Shown piece after piece: positions 53,285 to 64,000 of a stretch of 64,000 nucleotides of DNA. The position numbers and the translations under genes are program-made. The DNA lies in the NCBI RefSeq assembly GCF_020184175.1, contig NC_065531.1, forward strand, positions 36,105,213 to 36,169,212. Reading direction: 5' to 3'. Positions within the stretch are counted from its first letter, which is position 1. Each line of letters begins with the position of its first letter. Source of the DNA: Aphis gossypii. Taxonomy: Eukaryota; Arthropoda; Insecta; Hemiptera; Aphididae. Under the pieces are notes generated by a model. That model was not told the DNA's origin and ran no database searches. It saw only the letters and a program-made list of their open reading frames with translations.

Positions 53285-53465
53285 ACATGGGCGCCCATTG
53301 AGAGGGTTAAGTTGGGGCACATGCCCCCCCCTGGACAAAAAATATTTAAAACTTGTAGCTCAATAATATTACCATAATATTATTATTATCTTTATTACAT
53401 TACATTTGAGAATTTTTTTTATTTTGACCCCCTCCCCTTTTAAAATGTTACTTATGGGCGCCCAT
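53285..53465. mobile_element. MITE with palindromic atgggcgcccat ends and 8-bp target duplication
   Basis: The 12-bp self-complementary word atgggcgcccat stands at both ends (53287-53298 and 53454-53465), and ggacatac flanks the element (53277-53284 and 53466-53473). The 8-bp duplication suggests hAT-type transposition. The interior contains a G/C-run block (ttggggcacatgccccccc) and no coding frame. Two extra bases (ac) sit between the left duplication and the palindrome. Confidence 0.75.
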
Positions 53466-54199
53466 GGACATACATACTTATCGGCCAAGAAAATAACTTT
53501 AAAATTCCGTAAAATACCACCTCTTTCCCACCTTAAATTTGGAAAATATAGGTACACTAAATAATACCAAACGTATAATTAACCAAACTGGAAGTTTCGA
53601 TAATAGATTCTCTAGTTGGTAAGCCATGAGCATCCTTCTATTTGGAACCTCATTAAAAAATATATGACTGGAAGTTGCAGCTGATGAAATGAAACTCCAA
53701 CAGCGGTTATTATTAAGCACTGTCTAACAACAAAAAGAACTTAAGAAGTATAAAAAAATGCAATTTAATTTGAAAAATTGAATCGAAGAGTATAAAGATA
53801 AGCAACATGATCTATCAATTTTTTTATTAGTTTTAGGTATCTCATACCATAAGATTAACATTATAGGTAAATTGTATGATAATTTATGTTTTATATTGAT
53901 ACAAATGCAATATGTAATAGTATGCATTTAAGTTTATTATATATTTTTATATTTTAAAATGTACCTTTTCTAAATTATTTGAAATCTATTATTTTAAGTC
54001 TATGGTGTTTGGAAACAAAATTAACTTATTAATTAAGTATTTAAAAAACAAAAATATGACGATTGCTTTTTTCCCAATTATCTTAATTTCTTAGATTCTT
54101 TTTAATCATATATATTATGAAATATATATAAATGTTAGCAAGATAATGGTTTTTTTCCAGATTTTTTTACAGACTACACTGTCTAAAGTCATTGTAAAT

Positions 54200-54239
54200 C
54201 ACGATTAAAGATATACCTTCAGATAAATCTTTAATCGTG
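54200..54239. repeat. 13-bp perfect inverted repeat with 14-base loop
   Basis: cacgattaaagat at 54200-54212 is exactly complementary to atctttaatcgtg at 54227-54239. The sequences outside are also roughly complementary (cattgtaaat against taaagtaatg). It belongs to the small palindrome group described under findings. Confidence 0.6.
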
Positions 54240-55807
54240 TTGTAAAGTAATGTAATGTCATCATAATAAAATTCCGAATTCATCATTATTAAATAGGTAC
54301 TATTGTTGACCGGAATCGGAGCATTATATGTGATTTATATAGGTTGAAAAAAAGCTCTCTAATATAGTTATTTAATACAGGCACTACATCATATTTCTTG
54401 TTGCATCTTTCACTCTACATTTATTTTTAGACAATTAAATTAAAAACTAAGTATGTATTTTTAAAAAAAAAGTAAATACCAAATTTAAATAGCAACCCAT
54501 TATCAATAGTTAACTTCAAATCTAGGACGTAAAATTTAGGGACAAAAAGTCGAAGCACATTTTTGGTGACTGAAAAAGTCCAAAAATAGAAAACATTTTT
54601 TATTATTATGTAATTTATATAATAGATCTGGTACCTATGTGTATTATTTAATATAATTCATATTAATTTGTGTACATGTATTATATTATTATATTTTTAC
54701 TATTTTTTTATTTATATGTAGGTAGGTATTGCTTAAAATTAAAATATTAACATAAATTACGTTGTCTTAGACAATGACCTCCTATATAGTATTTTTCTTC
54801 AATTGTATCAACATTATTTATTAGACATTTTAGTAAATAAATTTTGTAATTTTGTTTTTTACTGATTCGTCTGAATTTTGAAACTATACTACTATTTTGT
54901 ATGTTCCAGTAACATATTACATAAATATCGCTAGGTAGTATAATAATTAATAAAATATAAATAGTCAATTATATCTGTATTATCGGTATAAATGTAAATT
55001 TAATGTAATATTTTGTATTTTCGAACTTTTTGTCTGACAATAAAAACTGAGACCAGACTTTCAACTTTTTTTAAAATGGAATTTTTAACCAATTTCATAT
55101 TTAAATTTATATTAAAATAACTAATATAGACAGTTTCGATCAAATTTCAAATAAATAAGTTTTTAATTTTTTTTTATCTGATTTTAAGAAGTACCTATTT
55201 AATGTATATAATAGACAATTGCCAATTAATAGCTACTATAGGATTAATGATTATAGACAAACAGTAATGAAGAATGATGATATTAACAGTAGGTACCTAC
55301 TACCTACATACTATTTATGATACACAACACTTTTATGTAGAAGGATTATAAAACTACTACAAATGTATACTTACCTAAACTATTTCATTAACATTTAATA
55401 GGAATCTTAATTTTGAAATAATAAACAAAATCAAAAAACAAATTTTTTTATACAAATATAAGTTATAAGATACAGAACACAACTTTTTATGAAATTTACG
55501 ATTTGCTATTTGATATTTAGTCATAGAGACAAAGAAGAGTCTTATCTAAAATACTGAAAAGCAAATATTTACACATCTCTATTAACTGTATCTCTTATAC
55601 CTACACCTCTTACACGTAACACGTGTATGCTGTATGATCTATGAAATTATCTTTCAAAAGTTTCAATGTTATAAAATATGTAAAAAATAGTAATTTTCTT
55701 ATCAAAGAAGTACTGCCAGGTACCTGTTTACATTTTATTCATTATCATTTATCATATATGAAAACTGAACAAAAATATCAGAAATAAGAAAACAATTTCA
55801 AAACCAT

Positions 55808-55885
55808 GAATTAAGATACCTATATAATTAAGATATATCATAATTAATTAGATATATCTTTAAGGTACCACCTATATCTTAATTC
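55808..55885. repeat. Nested fold-back repeat
   Basis: gaattaagata (55808-55818) is complementary to tatcttaattc (55875-55885). Inside lie two copies of the self-complementary agatatatc/gatatatct. It is intergenic between arrestins B and C. Confidence 0.55.
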
Positions 55886-56448
55886 GTGTTCAAAACATTG
55901 TATCATTAATTATTATAATGTTATATAAATTACTGTTCTATGATGTAATTTTATAACATGTCTACGATGAATGAAAAAAATAATGTACAACTGTAACTGT
56001 AATTATACCTACTGTTTTTTGATAATTAATAACATACAGTTTAATTTTAAACACTTAACTTAATAAAATAACAATTTCTCAAAGGTTGCCCCCTTTATTA
56101 AAATGTTTTTAACTTTTTTAATTAACTAGTTAATTTATTTTCTAATCTACTTTTAAACTTAAGTAGTTTAATTGGCAGTTAAAATAACTTAGCTTTTCGC
56201 AGTTGATATAAAAATAATCCATCAAGTTAAAATTATTTTTTTATTTTTCGTTTATACGTAAATATTAATATAAAATTAAAATAATTCAATACCATATTAA
56301 TAATACTATAAACATTTATGTTATTTTTTCTTTATAAATAAATAATTTTGTATAAAGATATATTTTAGTAGATTAGATAGGCATAAAGCCATACAGTATA
56401 CACAATATCAATATTATTATGTATAATATGTGTAATATATTTGAAGCA

Positions 56449-56476
56449 CGATTTAAGATATAGATATCTTAAATCG
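56449..56476. repeat. 12-bp perfect hairpin
   Basis: cgatttaagata (56449-56460), a 4-base loop (taga), then tatcttaaatcg (56465-56476). The arm differs by little from the arm at 54200 (both preceded by ca or cac). Confidence 0.6.
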
Positions 56477-56610
56477 AGGTTTTAAGTACATAATGGGTAG
56501 GTATGTCAATAAATATTTATTGATAAAATAAAAGATTATAAAAAACTAATATTATAACTAAGATATTGATTTTATGACGTGTAAATGTAAATAATGACAT
56601 AACTACTAGA

Positions 56611-56643
56611 TGCTAGAATGCTAGAATGCTAGAATGCTAGAAT
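56611..56643. repeat. Tandem repeat (tgctagaa)4
   Basis: Four perfect copies of the 8-mer tgctagaa plus one base, in intergenic DNA. It is a simple minisatellite with no unique spacers, so it is not CRISPR-like. Confidence 0.85.
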
Positions 56644-57988
56644 ACATAGATACAATATAAACCACTTTATTAATGACTAATACACTTTATACACTATTAT
56701 ATTATATTTATATAGATTATAGGTACTATAAATGAAAACTTTTGTAATTTTATTATTATTACCTATTATTTAAACATTTAAATATAATATTATATACTGT
56801 GGGGCCTAAAATACATCTGATTTCAAGGAACACATTTGTTAATTTAACTGCTATACCTTTGGGCTTTGACAAATTTTTATAGCACAAAAACCTATGGAAG
56901 TTGACAGTTGTAACACTTGTAACTCATTAACTCCCAAAATCCCTTCCCTCTTATGTAGGTACCACTTACCTATTAACATTATTTATATGATACTGGTAGG
57001 TTGGTAGGTACCTACTAAAAATACATAAAATAAATACAAATATAAGTTCAAAATATTTTAAATTGTATTGAAATTCCTAAATTTTTGTTATTACTTATTT
57101 CTGCAATCAAAACTAAAAACATGTAATACAACTTGGGATACAAAGTGTGTCAGGGAACATAGTATTTTAGCCATTGTTATATACCTAGGAATCACAAAAA
57201 TGTATCATATTAATGTAACATATTATACTGCTTGATGTTTCAAATATTAAATTTAAATAATAAATACTCATACAATTTTAGCTATTGAAGGAACTATATA
57301 GGTACTTATATAAAACAAAAATAGATTTTAATTATTACAATAACTTTATTAAAAAAAAAGAATTGAACTCTTATCATTAGCCATCACAAATAGAAAAAGT
57401 ATCAATGTTCTATACATTCAATTTTGTAAAAAAACCATTAATATGTAAGTATAAAATGTGTAATTCACATATCAATATGCTATTTTATGTCAATTTTGAC
57501 TTATAAAACTGTTTATAAATAATTAAACTATATTATCTATAATGGATGATTATAGTATCTAAACTTTAATTTAAAATTCTTTACTTTTATTTGTAGTTCA
57601 TATATTTAATATGAATACTGCATTCTATGTGTAAGTTGTTTTAATTGAGTTATAACTTATAAGTATAGCAAAGTTGATTTTAATTTAATAGGTAGTTAGA
57701 TAATCTGATAGTAGAATAGCATACAGTGGTAGTTGAGAAAATTGGTTCTATGAATCTAATGATTTGATATTTTTTATGGAAGCAGATAAATAGTAATTAA
57801 TCAACAAGTAGATGTAACTAAACAATAATGTAGTGATAGATTCTATTTTGTATATCAGCTGCTATTTCTGAACCCAAAGATTGAAATGGTGTTTTTGGAT
57901 CCGAGTATGTAGATAATTTAATATACAGTGAACTGTTTTGTGCGAGAATCATCCAATTTTCTTGATTATAATGTGGAACTGAGTATAA

Positions 57989-60900
57989 TTAGTTACTTTG
58001 AATTACTAGTTGAGCATATCCAGGAACTGAAATTGGCTTAGTAAGCCCTACTGATGGATGAGGATTTTCTGGAATTTGTTCGCGGGAAAAATAACTTTGG
58101 TTCAACGATTGAAAAGAATAATCAAATTGATGAGGATGGGTTGCTATTGTCAATGGTGTATTACCCAATTTTATATTAACAGAAATTACTTCATTTATGT
58201 ATCCGCCATTGACGCAGGCCTCAACCTACAACAACAAAAAAACAATTAAATTAAATTACGAGCTTAAAGCAATAATATTATGTGATTTAATTACATTTAG
58301 AGTATATGTATCAGTTATAATACCACAATGTTTTAAATTTGGTATCGTCAAATTATTTGGAATTTTAATTTGTTCCACGCGAGTTTTTGAAGTGTGTTTT
58401 TCAACACCATCTATACATACATTGACAATTGTAAATAGTTTAGACTTTATTTTACTACTTGGAAACCGTGCTTTAAATTTCAGTACCTATATAATAAAAC
58501 ACAATATTCTTTAAATTAATAAATATTATCTATTTAATATATTATTATGATTTATGAGTAGAGCTCGGATTTATATGTACCTACTAAAAACCAAAATATG
58601 TAAATATTTTATATGTAATACAAAATCACTTTGTAAGTGATAAAATAATAAAATTATGGATGGTTATAAAAATTTACAAAAACAAAACATTCTAAAAAAA
58701 AACTAAAAATTATTTTATAAATGATTAAAAAAAAGGAAAATAAAAAAACTGAATTGTCAAAAACTCAAAATTGAATGCTCTATGATTTGTCAATAATGCA
58801 GATGTATACCAACTGAAAGAACTCTCAATGTCAATTGATGTAATTGCCAATTGGTGCAAATTTTATTTTTGCAATATTCAAAACAGTGAGTTCAGTCTGC
58901 TATAATGTCTCATTTTTCCACAGTCTCATTAATTTTATGGAATTTAAACCAAGATTTTTATTTAAAAAACTGAACATTTTTTTCTTAAATAACCACTTCC
59001 AATGGTCCTTGTACTTGTTCTATACTTTCTACAGCTTCTTCTATGATTCCTAAACTTTAAATTAAAGTCATTTTAGTATTTTACACATTTCTAGTTGATT
59101 TTTTTAACTTCTAAAAATTTAAAATTGACAAATGTATAAATTAAATTATTTTTTTTATTACCTTTGCTGAATAGTTTAATCACTTTTTGAACAGAAACTA
59201 CTAAAATAGGATCAAACGAACACAACCTCTTTTATTTTATTAAAGTTATTGTAATAGTACTTGATTGCACTTAACTATGTCCCCACTTGTAATTATTGGT
59301 TAGGCTTAAAATTATACATTTGACAAAATATACTATATAATATATTGTAAATCAAAATTATGTGAATATATAAGAAAAAAATAGAATTAGTGAGAAATAT
59401 TTAAAAATATGTAATATCAAGTTTACCTAGTTCATTTTATAAAAAATTATTTGAAATTAATTTATCTCTTGCCTGAATTACATTAGGTATCTAGTTAGGT
59501 ACAGTAAAAACATAATATGTTTACATATAAACCTGAGCCCTAATTATAAGATAACTATTACTCTTTCCAGTTTTATTTTTATAGAATCTACATCCACATT
59601 GCTATTGTTATCCAGTTCAACTGTAACCGGTATAGATTGTTCAGGAACAAAACCAGTATAAGGTACATAGACAATCATTGTCATTGGTCCAGACTTACAA
59701 CAACAACAACAGTAAAACTTCTCTCTTTCTAGTATTTTAGGTTCCTGAAAATAAAATGTTAACAGTTACACTAAAAAGAAAATATATAGGTACCTAATTG
59801 ACCTAAATTATTATTTATGACATTGTCTGCTTATTTGATTCAGTGGAGCATTATTGTATTGAAATTGGTTTTGCTAAAGTATTTCATATATTTATATGAA
59901 CTTATATTAGTTGGTAGGTATATTAATGTATATTAATATTATTATATATAATAAATAGATTATAATATATCTGTATGTATATGACAAAGGTATAACATTT
60001 ATATATATATATTTTCGAGTATTTAAACATACAATACCTATTATGTATGATTTCGTCATACCCATGAAAAACTACATATATTTTATTTATATAATAAATA
60101 TACAATTCATTCAATAAAATTAATATCTTATACTTGTATATTATACACTAGGTATATATTTTATGAAAAAAAATATTGATTGACTGATATATAACGCCTA
60201 GTTCAACGTTTAACCACTGGATCGATAAACTATAAATTGTTCAAAGAAATAAAAGATTCTTTATTAATATAAGTAAGTTTTAAGAAGGAGATTTTTAGAA
60301 ATTTAACTTCAAGGATTTTAAAATGAATTTGAAAGTTATATTTTTGTCATCTGTTGACTCTAACTTATCTAATTATTGAATACTGAATAGTAGTTTTTTA
60401 AATTTATTGAGCATATTACCCACCGATAAAATTTTAAGTATAGATACTTATTTTAGTTATATTGACTATGATAAAAATTTAAAATAGTATTATTTATATA
60501 TTGTACATATGGATACAGGTATATAGCCAATTTCCAATGCCCAATATCCATTAAAAATTTATAATTTATCAATCACAGGAATTCAACCGTCATTGACTAG
60601 TGAGTGATCGTATGATTCTATATACCCACCCTCATCTTAATATAATACTTTTATTTAAAAAAAACAAAACTAAGTCCTGAATTTAAGTTTTTAACTCTAT
60701 AAAAATTTAAGTTCCAGAAATTAATTTTTAATTTCTATTAGATATGGAAACTATAAACGTGTTTCAATATTACAACTATTATACAAAATCTTCAAAGATA
60801 TAAAATTTAACATGTTTTAGCTTATACTTACAGCTAAGGATGGTTCATCATTCAAATTTAAGCCAGAAATAACTTCAAATGCAATTTCTTTACCTTTTTT

Positions 60901-61970
60901 AATATCCCAAGGTATATTAATTACTACTTTGGCTGTATATTGTATACGTCCATACTCTTCTTCAAATGTTGATGGTAAGTTATCTGGCAAGGAAACACTA
61001 AATGGATAAACATGTTCACCCTCTTTTAAATGTAGTTTTCCTAAAGCATATCAAAAATATTAGTTAATTAAAAAATCTTAAATCTAATAATGTTTTACAT
61101 AATTTCCTATTTGTTTAATATCATATCTATAGTTTATGACATTTGACATTTATGTTTACACCATTTACATTTTATTTTAAATATTTTTTATTTTTAAAAG
61201 AATATTTCATAACTATAATTTATATACTATCATAAATAAAAAACAGAAATTGATGCTTTTAAAATACCATATTTGATGCTATTTAACCTTTTATTGCAAT
61301 ATGGGAATAAATTGTTCAAACAATAAATTCATCCAATAATGTACTAAACAATTTTCAGACCTGTGGCAAACTACAAGTTTACTACCTATGCACACTCAAC
61401 AACATCAATATATATTTTTTTCTACTTATTAGTATAATTATTATTATTAAAAACTTTTTATCATACTTAATCTATTTCCCGATATCCATCTACCTACAAA
61501 CCCATTTTTAACTTGAGGCAATTGCCTTAAAATAGCATACAATATATATGATATTTATTTAGTTATTTAAATATTTAGTAATGCTGAACTATATTAAAAT
61601 ATTTACTCACGTTCCCCACCAGCTAATAATATTTTGTGATTAAAATATTCTTCTTTTGCAGTATATCTTTCAGTTTTAGTCTTATTATGTGTAAGGCTAT
61701 GCTTTCTTAATCCATTCCTACTATTTCTTCTGGACATAGCATTATGTTCTCTCCACAACACATTACCTTCTCCTTTAAATTTTAATTTTACTTCTGAAAC
61801 ATAATACAATTTTTTATTTTATACATTTAATATACCAAAGATTTATTTTACCTACTTTTTATTTTAATGAAATTACTAACAATAAGTAGAACTCGGCCAG
61901 TAATTATTTCACCAGGGAAAAAAACTGCAGTAGGATTATCAAATATAATATGTATATTGTTTACATCCAT
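57989..61970 (-). CDS. Arrestin-domain protein C (alpha-arrestin, truncated tail)
   Basis: Minus-strand exons: 61856-61970, 61611-61793, 60832-61040, 59562-59744, 58295-58486, 57989-58225; 1119 nt, 372 residues. Exons 1 and 3-5 equal those of A and B in length; exon 2 is 30 bases longer, adding ten basic or Ser-rich residues (near RRNSRNGLRKHS). The N-terminal arrestin fold starts MDVNNIHIIFDNPTAVFFPG, the linker is FYCCCCCKSGP, and the C-terminal fold contains VPYTGFVPEQ, with Glu where A and B have Gly. The tail stops after LVIQSN at TAA 57989-57991, where B has a CAA codon. Tail-like sequence continues in the same frame for 56 more codons, but without a PPxY. The two arrestin folds are intact with no frame break, so it is probably expressed, but it cannot recruit Nedd4-type ligases through a tail motif. 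Confidence 0.85.
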
Positions 61971-63271
61971 ATTATTTTAGTTAAACCATGCTATGTTGAA
62001 TTTTACAATATTGTATTAAAACAGAATGAACTAAAAAAAATATATTTATCATTATTAATTTGGGTATCTACCTATGTACTTATACTGAATGGTTGTTGAC
62101 AATTAAATAAGGTTACAACTTGCAACGTTTTATTACCTAATTTATAATAATATAACTTTGGATTAGTAATTATTATGCAAGTATGACCAATTCCGAGAAA
62201 AAAATATATATGTATATGTATTTGTTATGCACTTCATAATATTAGGCTTTAGATAAGAATTAATTTTTTATTAATTTACAAAGGATGTAACATTCAGTAA
62301 GTATAACATTTACGGTTAACTATTATTCCTAAGTAGTACACTAGTACCTAACTAATATATTATACTATATCCATGTTTTCTAACCCATATGAGTCGCCTT
62401 ACAAAATTGGATCACAAAATAATTTAAATTTTATAATGATGTTTACATTTAATATAATTAGGTACTTATTATTTTATTTTTAAATTATTTTCGTTATATT
62501 AAAATGAAATAATAAAAAATATAGGCAACTATAATATAGGTATCAGTCTGCTGTTTAGATTAATTTAGATCTATTTAGATTAATTTACAAATTGGGGTCA
62601 TTTTTTCCGTGGTTATTTTTTCACGGGGTTATTTTTTTGCAGTACCTCCGACAGTTCGACACTACGGGTAAACAAAAATGAGATGATGAAAGTATCAGAT
62701 ATTTATTATACTATATTATTTTATTTTGAAAATAAATTTTATGAAATACTATTCTTTAGAAAAGGCTTGATCTGTTTTTATAAACTAATACCTTTTCATT
62801 TTCTGTGGGGCATTATATAAATTTTAAAACACCACTTTTTTTTTTTTTATAGGTATTGATTAAGTTTTATTTGTTGATCACCCTTTATACCACGAATTTT
62901 ATACAAGCATTAAGTATTTACCATTGTTTGGCACAACTTACTGTATTAACTTTAACATTATAAACCATACAGTAAGAAAATAATTATCAATAATATCGAA
63001 GAATTTAAGAATTTAGGAATTCTTTTTACTGGATAAGAAAAATATAAATTCCATTCGTTCCTCGTCAAATCAATACGTCCGGTAGATGGCGCTTTTATAA
63101 AATGTTTTTGTATCTAATTATAATTCGTTATAAATCCGTGATTTTATCACAATAATAATCGAGAACCAGAAGATATTTTATACCATTCAAACATAACTGT
63201 ATATACCTAATATGACTAAGGAGTAAAATAGACGACAGTATCATATTCGATATTAAATTTACCTGTTGTAT
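61971..63271. other. Intergenic region arrestin C / U3 snoRNA
   Basis: No coding exon was seen. It contains the presumed promoter of arrestin C, three near-identical 15-mers in tandem (62596-62640), and AT-rich sequence leading to the U3 promoter element. Confidence 0.55.
62596..62640 (+). repeat. Three tandem 15-mers
   Basis: ggtcattttttccgt, ggttattttttcacg and gggttatttttttgc follow one another without gaps. The surroundings are also unusual, with a duplicated 'tttagattaattta' (about 62558-62587) just upstream. Probably part of a dispersed repeat. Confidence 0.5.
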
Positions 63272-63292
63272 TAATGTCCAACTGACGAGTCA
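63272..63292 (+). promoter_or_regulatory. Insect snRNA-type proximal sequence element (PSEA)
   Basis: taatgtccaactgacgagtc matches the insect PSEA core (TAATTCCCAACTG in Drosophila U1) at most of the first 13 positions and ends 48 bases before the U3 5' end, the expected distance for binding of SNAPc. A TATA-like word (tataag, 63309-63314) follows 16 bases later at -32. Confidence 0.7.
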
Positions 63293-63340
63293 AAGTGATG
63301 GTTTTTACTATAAGAAAGAGCAAATTTCATTATTGAAGTT

Positions 63341-63544
63341 AAGATCATACTTCACAGGATCATTTCTGTAGTATGCATCGTCCCCTCCAGGTGCAAATCT
63401 GGAGTCGTCATCAGCCACGATGATGAGACTAGTTCATCCACCTGAGCGTGAGATCGCTGGTTACCTATCGCACCGCGATTATGGTAATTCAGCAACGATG
63501 ATCGCTTACGGTTCGCCGGATGGTGGGTGGACAGTCTGAGTGGT
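63341..63544 (+). ncRNA. U3: U3 small nucleolar RNA
   Basis: The 204-base sequence has the U3 landmarks in order. The 5' end is aagatcatacttcacag (family AAGACUAUACUUUCAG), followed by box A ggatcatttctgtag (63357-63371). A 5' hairpin has ctccag/ctggag arms, then box C' tgatgag (63421-63427), box B gagcgtgaga (63444-63453), box C gatgatcgc (63497-63505) and box D gtctga (63534-63539). The 3' end is gagtggt, as in animal U3. U3 guides early cleavages of pre-rRNA and folding of the 18S pseudoknot in the small-subunit processome of the nucleolus. Box order, length (animal U3 about 200-220 nt) and an upstream PSE make the call strong. It appears to be an independent gene with an intact promoter rather than a retropseudogene, since no poly(A) or target duplication flanks it. 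Other U3 copies may exist elsewhere in the genome. Confidence 0.93.
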
Positions 63545-63553
63545 CCACTTTTT

Positions 63554-63868
63554 CAACTTAATTGCATTATATTAAATCAAATAAAAATTATCTTTAAAAT
63601 TTTTAATTTAAATTAAATCAATTTAATTATCTAATAATTGTTGCTGTGAATATGAAATAAAAAAAGTATATAACTTATTTTTACGACAAACTTTTTACTT
63701 CTTATAAGGTATAAGTTATAACTTATAACTATTTAAATAGGTAATTAACTTTATGAACATTTCTCTTTTCAGGGCTCATCAGCTGCACACCGAGTACTTG
63801 CGCTAGAAAACGAAATCGCCTCGAGTTTTAATAATTTAATAAATAACGATTATTCGGTTATTAATATT
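63554..63868. other. 3' flank of U3
   Basis: AT-rich sequence, then a GC-richer block at about 63774-63830 following a good acceptor-like tract (cttttcag, near 63773). The block could be the start of an exon of a gene running off the window or part of a repeat. It cannot be assigned. Confidence 0.35.
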
Positions 63869-64000
63869 TGATTCTGAGTGAAGCGAAGAATGTATTGGTT
63901 GTATTAGTTTTACAATGATGCTCATTTCTTTTTTTCTGTAAACACTTTTTTCTCCTCCTAAACTTGCTCAAAAGTATCAAGTGTAGCATCTTTTCTGAAA
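63869..64000. repeat. Dispersed aphid-type repeat, cut by window end
   Basis: The stretch beginning gattctgagtgaagcgaaga and continuing with T-rich tracts and 'aaagtatcaagtgtagcatc' resembles a repeat common in aphid intergenic DNA. It runs off the end of the window, and its class is unknown to me. Confidence 0.4.

Larger units (their letters stand above)
51047..57988. other. Intergenic region between arrestins B and C
   Basis: This holds the promoter side of arrestin B and the 3' flank of arrestin C (both on the minus strand), a decayed LINE piece, one MITE, three small palindromes sharing TTAAGATA or its variant (54.2, 55.8, 56.4 kb), and an 8-bp tandem repeat (56611-56643). No gene was supported. 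Readable arrestin tail homology extends to 57818 beyond the stop of C. Confidence 0.6.

Noticed and set aside
53499..53720. 73-codon minus-strand frame (NNRCWSFISSAATSSHIFF...)
   Set aside because: It looks slightly protein-like, but no family was recognised, it has no splice or start context, and it adjoins a MITE. There is not enough to call a gene.
56611..56643. CRISPR-like tandem repeat
   Set aside because: It is a contiguous 8-bp tandem repeat without spacers in eukaryotic DNA.
1..64000. tRNA genes, rRNA, endogenous viral elements, bacterial-type genes
   Set aside because: None were recognised on reading both strands. A covariance-model search for tRNA and small RNAs would be needed to exclude small ones.

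Overview
The window looks like nuclear DNA from an aphid or close hemipteran relative. It is very AT-rich, full of TA-rich microsatellite-like tracts and 'ggtacctac'-type words, with many short GT-AG introns, scattered short non-autonomous DNA transposons and LINE tails. No bacterial operons, CRISPR arrays or viral genes were seen. I read the species call from composition and repeat style; the gene models come from joining exons by splice site, phase and protein similarity recognised by eye.

Layout. 1-5847: gene-free 5' flank or 5'-UTR intron. 5862-22580 (+): a 14-exon gene for a 706-residue secreted or membrane protein with three PAN/Apple modules, a ZP domain, a furin site and a C-terminal membrane segment (NompA / Neyo-Nyobe-Trynity type apical matrix protein). 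22581-26836: intergenic, with a LINE 3' end. 26837-28408 (-): UBAP1, an ESCRT-I subunit. 31183-33587 (+): arrestin-domain protein 'A'. 34734-36239 (-): 3-ketodihydrosphingosine reductase (KDSR). 37230-42983 (+): RNF126/RNF115-type RING E3 ligase. 47159-51046 (-) and 57989-61970 (-): arrestin-domain paralogues 'B' and 'C', with exon phases matching A. 63341-63544 (+): U3 small nucleolar RNA, with an insect snRNA-type promoter element upstream.

How the genes fit together. Four or five of the seven protein genes belong to ubiquitin-dependent membrane sorting: UBAP1, the E3 RNF126/115, and the alpha-arrestins. Arrestin A carries both a PPxY motif (binds Nedd4-family WW domains) and a C-terminal PSAP motif (binds TSG101). 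That is the pair known from ARRDC1, which drives budding of plasma-membrane microvesicles. B keeps only PPxY. C has a premature stop and neither motif, although homologous tail sequence is still readable beyond the stop. The linkage may be chance plus tandem duplication, but the motif series is visible in the sequence.

Mobile DNA. There is a 154-bp hAT-like MITE with a perfect 8-bp target duplication (28899-29052), a second with palindromic ends and an 8-bp duplication (53285-53465), a long fold-back element inside the intron that splits the RING domain (41505-41850), and two unrelated LINE pieces. A further element end supplies the stop codon and an AATAAA signal to arrestin B.
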